Origin: a virus
Direction: 5' to 3' (one strand)
Length of the DNA: 61,519 bases
IMG/VR virus record: IMGVR_UViG_3300042862_000334
Span: 1-61,519 of that record
The number at the start of each line of letters is the position of its first letter. The first letter of the stretch is position 1. The position numbers and the translations under genes were made by a program. Below the pieces are notes generated by a model, which was given only the letters and a program-made list of their open reading frames with translations, searched no databases and was not told the origin of the DNA. Shown piece after piece: positions 1 through 9,338 of this stretch.

Positions 1-3000
1 AGTCAACTCACACCCCAAGAAAAACAATTCATAGCTTCTCAAAAAGAATGGGAAAAAAGAATGGTAAGAGAAGCAATAAAAGAAGCATCACTAAGTGGAG
101 CAACTTCTCTACGTTTTCCTACACCATATACTTTGAGTGTTATTGAAGGGTATATTAAAGGTGGTGGGTTAACTTCAACTACAGCAGGAGATATTATTGA
201 GTATTTAGGAGAAGATTACATTATTTTAAATGGTAGTGAAGATGACGGCGTAAGAATTATTCCTGTTAGAAATATGACAAAAGTTCTAATAGAGGACTTT
301 GAACAATTGAGAGCAAAAGGAGAAGTAGGAGAAGACGAAGATATTTATGACTACTATCTTGGAGATATTGGAGAAGGTGTAGAATCATCTGACGGAGAAT
401 ATTTTTACTACAATCGTAACTATAGACCACAAGGATTAGAAACTATTGAACAAGGTAGTATAGATGGGGCAACAAAAGAAACATTTGACTTATCAGACCT
501 ATCAGAAACACAACAAACAGTTGCTCGTAAATACGAAGAAATCGCAGAAATACTAAAAAAAGAAAAACCTGTTGAAGTAGTAACAGATGAAAATGGATTT
601 GATTGGTATGAAGCACCTATAACACAAGAGGACACACAAAACCCTGTTGTAGCTTTCTCGTTATCAGAAGAATCTCCAACTCTAAAATACCAAACACAAG
701 ATGGACAAGTGTTTTCAGACTACGGACAAGCTTTAAGAAACACACAAGGAGAAGATTTAGAAGCAGGATTAAACACTACTGAAGGATTTAAACCGTTATT
801 CACTATTTCTACAAACACTAATATAAATACAACAGAGGGTATGATTAACAATTTAATCAAATCAGATTTGTTGTCAGGTGAGAAGTATATAGAGAACGGA
901 GTAAATTATTACAAACCACAAGGAAAATCAGAAGCTAAACAAGTGGCTAATGCACAAGTGGTAAAAGATTTACTGCAACAAAAGTTCGGCGTAAAAGCTG
1001 TAAAAGTAAGTAAAGATGGATTTATTTCTATTATAGAAGAAAACAAGAGAGAGAATATTTCTTTGGCGGGAAGAACAATAAAAATAGCAGACTTGCATAA
1101 AATGGACTTCAAAGAGTTGAAAGATAACTTTGGAGAAGACACTGCTATAAATATATTAGCCAACAAAGAGTTCTTAAACGCTTCAAAACAAACAACAGTT
1201 TCAAAACAAGAATTTATCCCTGAAAATGAACTACAAGAAAAGCTTATAAACTTACTAAAAAAGTTCGGCATAAAAACATTAGCTTTTGAAGAATATATTA
1301 AAAAATATGAGATAAGAAATAAACTTCCTATAAACGCAAGAGCTTTAGCTGATTTAGTAAATAAAGTGGTGGCATTTAAAGATGGAAATATTGAGGAAGA
1401 CGACTTATTAGAAGAAACAGCTCACCTTATTGAAGCCTCAATTCCGCAAGAACAAAAAGAAAATATTCTTAGAAATATTCATAAAACTAGAGAGTGGGGA
1501 CAGTTCTCAGAGCAATATAAACAAATATATGCAACAGAGGAAGAAGTAAGAAAAGAAATCTTAGGTAAAGTCATAGCTAATTCGTTTAAAGAACAGTTTC
1601 AAGCAAGAAATACCAATCAAACGGAAGATAGCATCATAAATAAAATTAAAGAACTTGTAAAAGAGTTTTTTGATAGAATTTCCGCATACTTCCAAGACAG
1701 CTTCCAAAAAGAATTAGATACACTTAATAAAGCGTTATATACTAACTTAATGCAAGAAACTTTGCAGTTAGATTTAGGTAATGCAAAAGGAGTGTTTTTC
1801 AATGCAACAGAAGCTTCACCAAAAATCGACAACTTAAAGAATAAGCTTGATAAAATGGTGGAAGGTCTAAGACAAACCACTAGAGAACTTTCTAAGTCAG
1901 CCACTAATTCGGCGGATAGAGCATCTTTAAATATAGCTGAAGAAGCCTTAGAGAGAGGAGAATCTGTAAGAGCTATTGCAACACTTACACAATTAATTGA
2001 TTCACAAGTTAACCAAATTAACAGGTCTTTAGAAAACACTAAAGAAGGAGAGCTTCCAATTTCGGCAGAGGAAAATGTTGTAGCACAAGCACTTAAAGAA
2101 ACTATGATTCCATCTTTGGCAGAAGTTTCGGCAAAGCTAAATCAAAAAGACCCAACAGAAAAAGCTTTGTTAAATGAAGTGCGAGAAGTAATTTCAAAAG
2201 CAAATACAGTTTTTGGAAAAGTTACAACAGCAAGAAAAGCTACTTTCAATGTTATGGTGGATAGCATGATTGAGAAGTATAATATGACAGATAAGGAAAA
2301 AGCTGAATATCAGAATATGATTAATTTAGCTTTGTCAGGAGTACAAGCAGATACAGACTTTTTACACGCACATATTGGTTCTTTGTTACTAGCTAAAAAT
2401 CCACTTTTGAATATGGCAGGACTTATAACCGAGAGAATGAATTTAAGAAAAAATACTCTTGCTCAACCTCTTGTTAAAAAACTTGTGGATGCCTTCGGTA
2501 AATTCTCAAATTCAGATTTGTTAAAATTAATTGACAATAAGACAGGAGATTTAATTCAAGAAAGAGATATTGAGTTAGAGAACAAACTAAAATCCGCAGA
2601 AAAAGTTAAAATAGCAAATAGTATTTTAGCAGAAGCAGGATTAGAAAAAAGAACAGATGAAAATACAGACTTTAAAGAGTTCTTCAACAACTTAGAAGAT
2701 AATAATTTAGGTGTAGCATTCAATGCACAATACCGTCAATGGGAAGAAGATAAGATTAATGTTTTCTACTTCACCGAGCAGTATAGAAAAGCTATGAAAA
2801 TACACCCTATTAAAAACTTCTTTGAAAAAGGTGGAACGCTTACAAATGAAGAAATATCTCCAAACGCAATAGAAACAGATAGAGCTTTACGCGGGCAATC
2901 AACTCAAATTAGAATGAACGCTAAAAATGGTGTTTTGACTAAATCAGATAAAGCCGAGCTTAAAAAAGTTGAGAAGTTAAGAGCAGAACTTTCTAATCCA

Positions 3001-5931
3001 AGAGATTCAGAGGGTAACTTACTTAAAGGTATTAAGGAACACTACAATGAAAACTTACAAAAGTGGGTGGTGGAAATTGATAATACAGATGAAGGATTTT
3101 ATTCTTTATCAGAAGAACAAAAAACAAAAGTAGCTGAAATAGTTGGTCTTAATCAATTAGCTTACTTAAAACAAGATTTTTTCAAAAATAAAGAAGCTCA
3201 AGACTTAGAAAGATTTATAGCAGAAGTAGAGTCTTTACCTATGGAAGAGCAGTGGAAATTCATTGAAGAAAATGCTACGGTTTCTTATCCTAGAGAATAT
3301 TTTGACAACTTTAAAGAAAATCCTAATTTAGTCCAAAAACTAACAGCTTTAGGAACACAGGATGCTTTAGAAAAAGTAAGACAAATTAGAGCTAAAGAAT
3401 CTTTAAGAAATAAAGTTATGCGTGAAATCTCGGTTTACAATAAGCCAGGAGAAACTAACTTTGTTGAGATGCATTCGACGCAAAAAGAAACTATAAAACT
3501 AGCTCAAACAGAATTAGAAAATCTTTACAGCCAAGCTAAAAAACTTCTACCAAAAGACGAAGCAGAAAGAACAGAACTAAATATCGATTCAAGAGTAAAT
3601 GATGCTTACTTAAATCACTTGGAAGATAGTGGAGAAGATGAGTTAACATTTATTATGAATAATGTAACTTCAACAGGTTTATCTGCTATTGAGGGTATGA
3701 GAGCTATTTTGACAGGAAGTAAGTCTACCAACAAAACGTTCAATAAGTATTTTACAGATGATTTAATAAATGAAAGAGGAGAATTAACATCACAAGCAAG
3801 ACAAGCTCTTATTGAATATGGAAAAACTCGTCTATTACCATATCTAAGAAAAACAGAACCTTTAGGCTATACGCAAGCTAAAAACACACTGTCCGCTTCA
3901 GAGTTTATAAAAAGAACGGATTTAGTTTCTATTTCGCCAAACATATCTTACAATGAAAGAATTAATCAAGATGTAAATCAAGAGTATTTAGACAATAGAG
4001 ATGCGGGAAGACCACAAATAAAACAGTCTTGGATAGAGAAAGTACGTTCAGAGCAATATGACAACTTATTTAAAAACGGCGCAAATAAAGAGTTAAAAGA
4101 AGGATATGAAACTCTAAAAACTCTTATGAAAGAAGCTGTTGAAATGCAAGGACTTACAGGTAGAAGAGATATTTATATGAGACCACAAGTAAGAGCAACA
4201 GAAATTGAGCGTTTTACAAGATTAAGTCCAACAGCAATATCTCAAAATATTCAAGAGTTCTTCCAATTCCGACCTGAAGAAAAAGAATTAGGAGAGCAAA
4301 TTAGTCAGGGTATATACACAATACCTAATTACTATAATCAACGATTAGAAGACCCAAAAGAGGTGTCTAACAACTTCTTATATTCATATTCGATGTATTT
4401 TGTCAAGTCGGCGGAAAATAAAGCTAGAAGAGAGAATATCGGAGACATGTTCGTAATAGATGATGTTCTAACAGATACAAAGTTTGAAAGTAAAAGAGCA
4501 GACGCTACTCAAACCTATAAGATGTTTAAAAATTTCAAAGAATTCAATTTCTATGGAGTTCAAGAATCATTCTCCTATGAAATACCTATTATGGGTAGAA
4601 CTATTGACGTAGGTAAGGTTATGAAAGTACTTAATAATTTTGGGAAGAAGATTAATTTGACCACTTTTAGTGTGCCAATCACATCTTTAGGGCAAAGTTT
4701 TACAGCGAAGGCTATGGAAAGATTCATCGGTCAATACATAACACCAACCGCTTCAAATGAAGGAAATAAACTATTTAAGCAACATGCAACAGATGCTATG
4801 AAGGAGTCTATGGGATTTCAGTCTAAATCTTTCTTGAATGTTACACTTGAAGCACTTGGGCTTTACTCGTTAACTCACAGGCTAGAAGATTCACAATACA
4901 ACAAAGCAGGTAGAACTCTCTATAATGTAGGAAGTAAGTTACATGAGATAGCCAATTTCCCTGTTGTGCCAAGAGCTGTTCTAGGAATTATCTGTGATTA
5001 TAGATATGTTGATGGAAAGATAATGGATGAGAAAACATTTAAAAAGCTTAATAAACAAGGCAATTGGACAGACTATAAAATGTTGAAGGACGATTGGGCT
5101 TTAGCTATTAAAGACGGAGTTTTAGATTTTAACAATGAGACTTTTGTAAATGCTGTAAAAGATAAGGTTACATTAAGAGAAGGACAGTCTTTGGAAAGTT
5201 ACTTAGAAGATGTACGACTTAATATTTCAACAAGAGCTCTAGCTTTCGTTCAACAAATTGACTCACAAATCCCGCAACACCAAAAATCTGTTGCACAAAG
5301 AGATGCAAGAATTAATTTTTTCCTGTCACATCAAAATTGGCTTCTTTCAGCTTTACCTCGTAGATTCCGTAACAGAAGTTTTAGTTATGCAGAAGGGGAG
5401 TTTCAAGAAGGTAGTTGGCGAACTGTTTGGGAACTGATTAGAAATTCCAAGGGCAATCCTAGAAAAATGCAAGAACTTTACAAAAACATGGACGATTTTC
5501 AGAAGAAAAATATTGTAAGGGGCGGGATGGAATTAGCTTTTGCAAATGCATTAGCTTTAGTTGCACTAGTGTTAGCTAATTATAATGACGATGATGAAGA
5601 CCCTAACTATTTATTAGCAGTAGCAGATATGTTTGCAACTAGAATAGCTAACGAACAAATATCATCAACTGTAGCTTTACCTAATTCAATATATAAGGCA
5701 ATGAGTCCTAGTATTATGTTGAAGCAGAAGATGGAAGCATGGGTAAAAGTAAATCAACTGTTTGATAGCGAGAAACAAGGTAAGTATTTAGGAAATTTAG
5801 TACCGTTTTTTAGAGATATTACTCGTTTTCAAGACCCTATTGAATATCGTCAAAGTTATCAGTACCTACAGATGGATAATAAAGATGTACTATATAACTA
5901 TGCTTGGTCGTCAAATTTCCTAAAAGAATAG
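1..5931 (+). CDS. Giant phage protein, 5'-truncated by the window, probably virion-associated
   Basis: The frame is open from base 1, so the gene starts upstream; at least 1976 residues are present and the first internal Met is at 61. No domain is recognised with certainty. Numbering from that Met, residues about 451-455 read EETAH inside a long helical stretch, reminiscent of the metal-site helix of phage zincin-like domains but without HExxH. The middle is highly charged and coiled-coil-like. Near residues 1530-1545 and 1824-1840 (LAFANALALVALVLA) there are hydrophobic segments that could insert in membranes. Size, composition and position before a strong terminator fit a large internal or ejected virion protein, or a polyvalent protein, of a Bacteroidota podovirus-like phage. 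I see no DxDGD RNA polymerase motif. The function is inferred only. Confidence 0.85.
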   Translation, partial: SQLTPQEKQFIASQKEWEKRMVREAIKEASLSGATSLRFPTPYTLSVIEGYIKGGGLTSTTAGDIIEYLGEDYIILNGSEDDGVRIIPVRNMTKVLIEDFEQLRAKGEVGEDEDIYDYYLGDIGEGVESSDGEYFYYNRNYRPQGLETIEQGSIDGATKETFDLSDLSETQQTVARKYEEIAEILKKEKPVEVVTDENGFDWYEAPITQEDTQNPVVAFSLSEESPTLKYQTQDGQVFSDYGQALRNTQGEDLEAGLNTTEGFKPLFTISTNTNINTTEGMINNLIKSDLLSGEKYIENGVNYYKPQGKSEAKQVANAQVVKDLLQQKFGVKAVKVSKDGFISIIEENKRENISLAGRTIKIADLHKMDFKELKDNFGEDTAINILANKEFLNASKQTTVSKQEFIPENELQEKLINLLKKFGIKTLAFEEYIKKYEIRNKLPINARALADLVNKVVAFKDGNIEEDDLLEETAHLIEASIPQEQKENILRNIHKTREWGQFSEQYKQIYATEEEVRKEILGKVIANSFKEQFQARNTNQTEDSIINKIKELVKEFFDRISAYFQDSFQKELDTLNKALYTNLMQETLQLDLGNAKGVFFNATEASPKIDNLKNKLDKMVEGLRQTTRELSKSATNSADRASLNIAEEALERGESVRAIATLTQLIDSQVNQINRSLENTKEGELPISAEENVVAQALKETMIPSLAEVSAKLNQKDPTEKALLNEVREVISKANTVFGKVTTARKATFNVMVDSMIEKYNMTDKEKAEYQNMINLALSGVQADTDFLHAHIGSLLLAKNPLLNMAGLITERMNLRKNTLAQPLVKKLVDAFGKFSNSDLLKLIDNKTGDLIQERDIELENKLKSAEKVKIANSILAEAGLEKRTDENTDFKEFFNNLEDNNLGVAFNAQYRQWEEDKINVFYFTEQYRKAMKIHPIKNFFEKGGTLTNEEISPNAIETDRALRGQSTQIRMNAKNGVLTKSDKAELKKVEKLRAELSNPRDSEGNLLKGIKEHYNENLQKWVVEIDNTDEGFYSLSEEQKTKVAEIVGLNQLAYLKQDFFKNKEAQDLERFIAEVESLPMEEQWKFIEENATVSYPREYFDNFKENPNLVQKLTALGTQDALEKVRQIRAKESLRNKVMREISVYNKPGETNFVEMHSTQKETIKLAQTELENLYSQAKKLLPKDEAERTELNIDSRVNDAYLNHLEDSGEDELTFIMNNVTSTGLSAIEGMRAILTGSKSTNKTFNKYFTDDLINERGELTSQARQALIEYGKTRLLPYLRKTEPLGYTQAKNTLSASEFIKRTDLVSISPNISYNERINQDVNQEYLDNRDAGRPQIKQSWIEKVRSEQYDNLFKNGANKELKEGYETLKTLMKEAVEMQGLTGRRDIYMRPQVRATEIERFTRLSPTAISQNIQEFFQFRPEEKELGEQISQGIYTIPNYYNQRLEDPKEVSNNFLYSYSMYFVKSAENKARRENIGDMFVIDDVLTDTKFESKRADATQTYKMFKNFKEFNFYGVQESFSYEIPIMGRTIDVGKVMKVLNNFGKKINLTTFSVPITSLGQSFTAKAMERFIGQYITPTASNEGNKLFKQHATDAMKESMGFQSKSFLNVTLEALGLYSLTHRLEDSQYNKAGRTLYNVGSKLHEIANFPVVPRAVLGIICDYRYVDGKIMDEKTFKKLNKQGNWTDYKMLKDDWALAIKDGVLDFNNETFVNAVKDKVTLREGQSLESYLEDVRLNISTRALAFVQQIDSQIPQHQKSVAQRDARINFFLSHQNWLLSALPRRFRNRSFSYAEGEFQEGSWRTVWELIRNSKGNPRKMQELYKNMDDFQKKNIVRGGMELAFANALALVALVLANYNDDDEDPNYLLAVADMFATRIANEQISSTVALPNSIYKAMSPSIMLKQKMEAWVKVNQLFDSEKQGKYLGNLVPFFRDITRFQDPIEYRQSYQYLQMDNKDVLYNYAWSSNFLKE

Positions 5932-5983
5932 AAAGAGGTTTGTTTCAAACAAAAGAAAAAAGATTAATAAAATTATTAAATTT

Positions 5984-6014
5984 AAGGTGGGAGGTAAAAT
6001 TTCCACCTTTTTTA
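5984..6014 (+). terminator. Intrinsic terminator after the giant gene
   Basis: AAGGTGG at 5984-5990 pairs with CCACCTT at 6003-6009 and is followed by a T run. It lies 53 nt after the stop codon of the giant gene and separates that transcript from the small plus-strand operon. Confidence 0.8.
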
Positions 6015-6046
6015 TTTGTGTATGTTAATTATTTTTTGTATTATTG
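6015..6046 (+). promoter_or_regulatory. Bacteroidota-type promoter for the small plus-strand operon
   Basis: TTTG at 6015-6018, a 20-nt spacer, and TATTATTG at 6039-6046 (one mismatch to TAnnTTTG). It sits directly between the terminator and the start codon at 6064. Confidence 0.5.
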
Positions 6047-6063
6047 CACAATAAATTTTAAAA

Positions 6064-6414
6064 ATGAAACTAGCGGTGATAGGTAGCAGAAATTTCACAG
6101 AATATGACTTCTTCAAAGAAAAGTTAGAATATCTAACACAAAACATAGAAGAAGATATTGTATATGTAAGTGGTGGCGCTATCGGAACAGATAGTTTATG
6201 CAAAAAATACTGCCAAGAAAACAATTATGAACTAATAGAATTTTTGCCAGACTACAAACAATATGGTAAAGCTGCAACACACATAAGAAATAGTCAAATA
6301 GTTGAGTTTTCAGACGCTTTAATAGCGTTTTGGAATGGAAGTAGCCCAGGAACTAAATCAACGCTGGAAAAGGCTAAAAAGAAAGGAATAACAATTAAAA
6401 TAGTGAAGATATGA
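6064..6414 (+). CDS. SLOG-fold protein (DUF2493/YspA-like)
   Basis: This 116-aa protein has the hallmarks of the DUF2493 branch of the SLOG superfamily: VIGSRNFTEYDFF at the N-terminus (nucleotide-binding loop), SGGAIGTDSLCKKYCQ in the middle, and RNSQIVEFSDALIAFWNGS followed by GTKST near the C-terminus. SLOG proteins bind nucleotides or nucleotide-derived ligands; in phages their role is unknown. First gene of a short operon, overlapping the next gene by 4 nt (ATGA). Confidence 0.85.
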   Translation: MKLAVIGSRNFTEYDFFKEKLEYLTQNIEEDIVYVSGGAIGTDSLCKKYCQENNYELIEFLPDYKQYGKAATHIRNSQIVEFSDALIAFWNGSSPGTKSTLEKAKKKGITIKIVKI

Positions 6415-6623
6415 AAGTAGTTATTAAAACATCTGATTTAGAAAAAGACCCAAACATAATATTAAGTATAGAAACTGCAAGATATTTAGCAAGTCTTTGT
6501 ACAATTGATTTTGATGAAAAATATATAGATATTCCAAAATACTTTAACGAAATAGAAAGATACCATGCAATCCACTATTTAAGATTTAAGCATATTGAAA
6601 AAGATTTTAAACAATTAAAATAG
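6411..6623 (+). CDS. Unrecognised 70-aa protein
   Basis: ATGA overlap with the SLOG gene supports translational coupling. Mixed alpha/beta-looking, with no motif I recognise. Confidence 0.7.
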   Translation: MKVVIKTSDLEKDPNIILSIETARYLASLCTIDFDEKYIDIPKYFNEIERYHAIHYLRFKHIEKDFKQLK

Positions 6624-6630
6624 TAAAATT

Positions 6631-6879
6631 ATGAGAGACTATTGGAAGGAATTAAACGACGAATACTTAAATTTCCCAAAAGAAGAAACAGACAAAAATA
6701 TTTTAGAATGGTCGGGAGAGTGGGGTAAAAAAAGTAAAAAACTGTTAGATAAATATGGAAACATATCTTGGTTAATGTTAGAAGCAGCAAATATGTTAAG
6801 AAACGAAGATATTTCAGAAGGAAAGTTTAGAGAATTAGTAAGGTTTTGTTTAGATAAAGAATTTGAAGATGAAAAATAA
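6631..6879 (+). CDS. Unrecognised 82-aa acidic protein
   Basis: It starts 7 nt after the previous stop. Rich in Asp/Glu/Lys/Trp and predicted mostly helical by eye. No family recognised. Confidence 0.7.
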   Translation: MRDYWKELNDEYLNFPKEETDKNILEWSGEWGKKSKKLLDKYGNISWLMLEAANMLRNEDISEGKFRELVRFCLDKEFEDEK

Positions 6880-7054
6880 AGAACAGTTACCAGGAATAAA
6901 TCCACAAACATTTACATTAGTTTTTGATAAAGAGTTTCAAAAAGGAGATTACATTGTAGGGGTTGACCCTTACGAGAAAGAGTCTGAATCTAATTCTTTT
7001 GCCGCCGTAACAATAACAAAACCTAAAAAAAGAATACGGAATTCAAAAGATTAA
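6863..7054 (+). CDS. Small protein, possible remnant of a larger enzyme
   Basis: 63 aa; the first ATG overlaps the previous gene by 17 nt and a second ATG at 6869 is equally possible. The segment GDYIVGVDPYEKE then NSFAAVTI has the look of the nuclease-domain entry of phage large terminases, but the protein ends soon after in a basic tail. A truncated fragment or a chance resemblance is possible. Confidence 0.5.
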   Translation: MKMKNKEQLPGINPQTFTLVFDKEFQKGDYIVGVDPYEKESESNSFAAVTITKPKKRIRNSKD

Positions 7055-7111
7055 AGGTTTCAACAGAGTAGTAAATACAGGATGGAGTTATATAACTAAA
7101 ATAGTAAAAAT

Positions 7112-7375
7112 ATGACAAAAGAAAAGTTAGCAGAAGAATATAGAAAAACAACTCCAAATCAAATGTATGGAGATAAGTTAGGATTTTTAGCAGGTTTTAA
7201 TTCCGCCGAAAAAGAAATAAAAAAGGAACTGAAAGATTTAAAAAACAAATACAACTCTTGGCTAAAAGAAATAGAAAATGTAAAACTAACTAAAACAATT
7301 AACCAAGAAGAAGTAATTAAATTAAGAGCTAAATTAGAAGTTCTTCAAGAATTAGAAAAGAAATTAAAATTATGA
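7112..7375 (+). CDS. Coiled-coil protein with MTKExLAE N-terminus
   Basis: 87 aa. The first 30 residues (MTKEKLAEEYRK, then FLAGFNSAEKE) belong to a module seen again in the next gene and, more loosely, at 47103 and 47451 (FxxGAxWQ). The rest is a Lys/Glu coiled coil. Overlaps the next gene by 4 nt. Role unknown. Confidence 0.7.
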   Translation: MTKEKLAEEYRKTTPNQMYGDKLGFLAGFNSAEKEIKKELKDLKNKYNSWLKEIENVKLTKTINQEEVIKLRAKLEVLQELEKKLKL

Positions 7376-7812
7376 CAAAAGAACAATTAGCAGAACAATA
7401 CTGCAACAAAATATATCAAGAAGCTGTTAAAGAAGATATGTATGCACCAGATGTGTACCAATCTAAAAAAGATTTTATTGCTGGATTTACCGCCGCCGAA
7501 CCAAAATGGATAAGTGTAGAAGACAAAACTCCAGAATACAATAAACAAGTTTTAGTAAAATACTTAAAAGGAAAGGAAGAAGTTATAACTCAAGGATATT
7601 TTCAAGATGTAGCACAAGAAACAGCAGATATATGCCATAAAAGTGCTGTAGAAAGAGGTAGATTTTCTGAAAATGGGATAGAGACAGTTGAATATTGGAG
7701 AAATTGTGGGTATGGTTTAACCTGGTTTGATTATGCAGGTAGACAAATTCAATCTTTGGTGGCAAAAACAAGTAAAAATAAGGTGATTACATTTATGGAT
7801 TTGCCGCAATAA
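7372..7812 (+). CDS. DUF551-like small phage protein
   Basis: 146 aa. The N-terminal MTKEQLAEQY/FIAGFTAAE module is paralogous to the preceding gene. It is followed by KWISVEDKTPEYNKQVLVKY and a C-terminal VITFMDLPQ, the pattern of DUF551 (W-I-S-V-x-D-x-x-P start and W/F-M-x-L-P end), common in phages and of unknown function. Confidence 0.75.
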   Translation: MTKEQLAEQYCNKIYQEAVKEDMYAPDVYQSKKDFIAGFTAAEPKWISVEDKTPEYNKQVLVKYLKGKEEVITQGYFQDVAQETADICHKSAVERGRFSENGIETVEYWRNCGYGLTWFDYAGRQIQSLVAKTSKNKVITFMDLPQ

Positions 7813-7827
7813 AAGATAAAAAATAGA

Positions 7828-7983
7828 ATGAAAGAAAAATTTTACTATTGCCAAAGAGAAATAGAAGGACAGTCAGAATGTAAACAACAATGCAACCACT
7901 GTAAAGAATACTATTATCCATTAGAACAAGAAAGAAAAATGGAAGATTTAAAAGAGTGGATAGAAAACAAAAACCCAAGTTGA
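7828..7983 (+). CDS. Cys-rich 51-aa protein
   Basis: ATG at 7828, stop TGA at 7981. Cysteines in YYCQRE, SECKQQCNHCKEYYY could bind zinc. The stop codon lies inside the bidirectional terminator. Last gene of the plus-strand operon. Confidence 0.6.
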   Translation: MKEKFYYCQREIEGQSECKQQCNHCKEYYYPLEQERKMEDLKEWIENKNPS

Positions 7984-8008
7984 AATTAATCTTCTTGGGT
8001 TTCTTTTT
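7971..8008. terminator. Bidirectional terminator between converging transcription units
   Basis: AAACCCAAG at 7971-7979 pairs with CTTGGGTTT at 7994-8002, followed by a T run on the plus strand and preceded by an A run (a U run for the minus-strand transcript). Plus-strand genes end here and minus-strand genes end at 8027. Confidence 0.8.
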
Positions 8009-8026
8009 ATTTCAATTCTTTTATAT

Positions 8027-8281
8027 TTAATATATTTTAATGTCCGCCATCCAAAATAAGTCATTAATATCCCTTGAAGAAAGTTCGTTTGGGAACTCAA
8101 ACAACATATCAAACTCTTTACTCATTGCATCTTCACAGTGGAGTCTTAACATACACCAACCATTATCTACTTCAAGTTTAAAAATATCTTTGTGTTGTTT
8201 TAATAACATTAATTTTCCAATAAATTTCTTCTCATTAAAGCGTTTGGCTAATTCTCGCCATTGAGTTTCTGAGTATCTCAT
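8027..8281 (-). CDS. Unrecognised 84-aa protein
   Basis: Start chosen at 8281 (MRYSETQWRELAKRF), which overlaps the upstream stop by 4 nt; the longer frame to 8350 would lie inside the neighbour. Acidic C-terminal half. No family recognised. Confidence 0.65.
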   Translation of the reverse strand: MRYSETQWRELAKRFNEKKFIGKLMLLKQHKDIFKLEVDNGWCMLRLHCEDAMSKEFDMLFEFPNELSSRDINDLFWMADIKIY

Positions 8282-8565
8282 TTTAAAAAAATATAAGTTG
8301 TTACTATTTTTAAAAGATTGTGACTTTCTCTTAATTCTTTTTCCGTCCAATCGTTTCTACCTAATTTTAATTCGTACATTTTACCGCCAGAATAAAGGTA
8401 AACATCAAACCCCCAATACGTTATCAAATCAAATGACAACACACTTAAATCCGTTGTTATTAAATCTTTTTGACTATCATATTTTATTAAAGAGTCTACT
8501 TCTTGATGATAGTGAAGTGGGTTTGGATAATCCTTGTGTGGTTCTGTTAAAAATACTGCCTTCAT
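8278..8565 (-). CDS. Unrecognised 95-aa protein
   Basis: Short overlaps on both sides. Contains LITYWGFDVYLYSGGKMYELKLG, beta-rich. Function unknown. Confidence 0.7.
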   Translation of the reverse strand: MKAVFLTEPHKDYPNPLHYHQEVDSLIKYDSQKDLITTDLSVLSFDLITYWGFDVYLYSGGKMYELKLGRNDWTEKELRESHNLLKIVTTYIFLK

Positions 8566-8912
8566 AACAACTTTTTGTTTAAGTATAATTCTAACTTTTT
8601 AATTTCACTCAATTTCCAGTCATGTTGTTCGTTCAATATTAACTCAACCCCAACTAAATCTTCGAGAGTTTCTTGCTTCATTTTATTTTCGCGCAAAAAA
8701 GATAAAACAGAAACAGCAATTTTAGAAGAACTTTCAATCCAATAACTATTAGATTTTCTCCATTTAGCTTTCTCTAACCAACCAGAATCTTTAATAGAGA
8801 CTCTTTCTAGCCATTCTGTGACACTTTCTCCTTCTCTACGTCTATTATAACCTTCAGGTCTAAAAGAAGCTTCAAATGTGTGGAAATTAATTCCGTCTTT
8901 AAGTTCTATCAT
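8562..8912 (-). CDS. Unrecognised 116-aa protein
   Basis: Starts at 8912, where its ATG overlaps the stop of the frameshifted ORF upstream (TAATG). Codons 66-75 are written over one copy of the dispersed GC-core/A-tract motif (8688-8716), which there encodes SVLSFLRENK. Confidence 0.7.
   Translation of the reverse strand: MIELKDGINFHTFEASFRPEGYNRRREGESVTEWLERVSIKDSGWLEKAKWRKSNSYWIESSSKIAVSVLSFLRENKMKQETLEDLVGVELILNEQHDWKLSEIKKLELYLNKKLL
8688..8716 (+). repeat. Dispersed GC-core/A-tract motif, copy inside a gene
   Basis: CGCGC then AAAAAAGATAAAACAG and AAACAG. Forward copy embedded in coding sequence on the opposite strand. Confidence 0.5.
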
Positions 8913-9033
8913 TACAGCTCTTTTAATAAGTTAATTACTTTTTCTATATTCTCAAATTTAATTACAAGACCTTCACTGTTATCGTGACTGTTCTTGTATA
9001 ATATCTCTGTTATTTTTTCTTTTTTGTCGGCAT
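8912..9033 (-). CDS. Possible -1 frameshifted 40-aa gene (A_AAA_AAG slippery site)
   Basis: ATG at 9033 opens a frame that stops after seven codons, but its third to fifth codons are ACA AAA AAG, the dnaX-type slippery heptamer A_AAA_AAG. A -1 shift there gives MPTKKEKITEIL then YKNSHDNSEGLVIKFENIEK and VINLLKEL, ending at TAA 8912-8914, which overlaps the next ATG (TAATG). The upstream gene stops 2 nt before this ATG. Gap-free junctions on both sides argue for a real gene; an indel or assembly error in the A runs is the alternative. Confidence 0.45.
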
Positions 9034-9034
9034 T

Positions 9035-9325
9035 TTATAACTCTTTTAACCGTTCAACAATTTCTAAAACTTCTTTTTCTGTTACGTCATATCCTTGAGC
9101 ACCTATTCTAGCATCATTCCCAAACCTTAAAAGAATAAGCTCGTCATCATCACTATTTTGATGTATTTCGTAGTATTCTCCATCCAAATGAAATCCTGGT
9201 AAAAATCCGTGATAGTCAAATGCGCGGGAAAGAGGGTAAAAGACAGAAAAAACTAAAACTTCCTCTAACCTTTCTAATTGTTGGTATAACTCAAATATAC
9301 CTTTTGTTAATGTTACTTTGTTCAT
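9035..9325 (-). CDS. Unrecognised 96-aa protein
   Basis: Mixed alpha/beta with GFLPGFHLDGEYYEIHQN and a helical C-terminus (EKEVLEIVERLKEL). Followed directly by the frameshifted ORF. No family recognised. Confidence 0.7.
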   Translation of the reverse strand: MNKVTLTKGIFELYQQLERLEEVLVFSVFYPLSRAFDYHGFLPGFHLDGEYYEIHQNSDDDELILLRFGNDARIGAQGYDVTEKEVLEIVERLKEL

Positions 9326-9338
9326 ATTTGTTTTGTTT

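Noticed and set aside
420-2039. Minus-strand open frames inside the giant gene
   Set aside because: They are shadows of the long plus-strand gene; no start signals or plausible proteins.
1-5931. Giant protein as a crAss-like virion RNA polymerase
   Set aside because: No DxDGD-type catalytic motif is visible in the part present.
5904-6086. 60-codon plus-strand frame after the giant gene
   Set aside because: It overlaps the giant gene's end and runs across the terminator and promoter.
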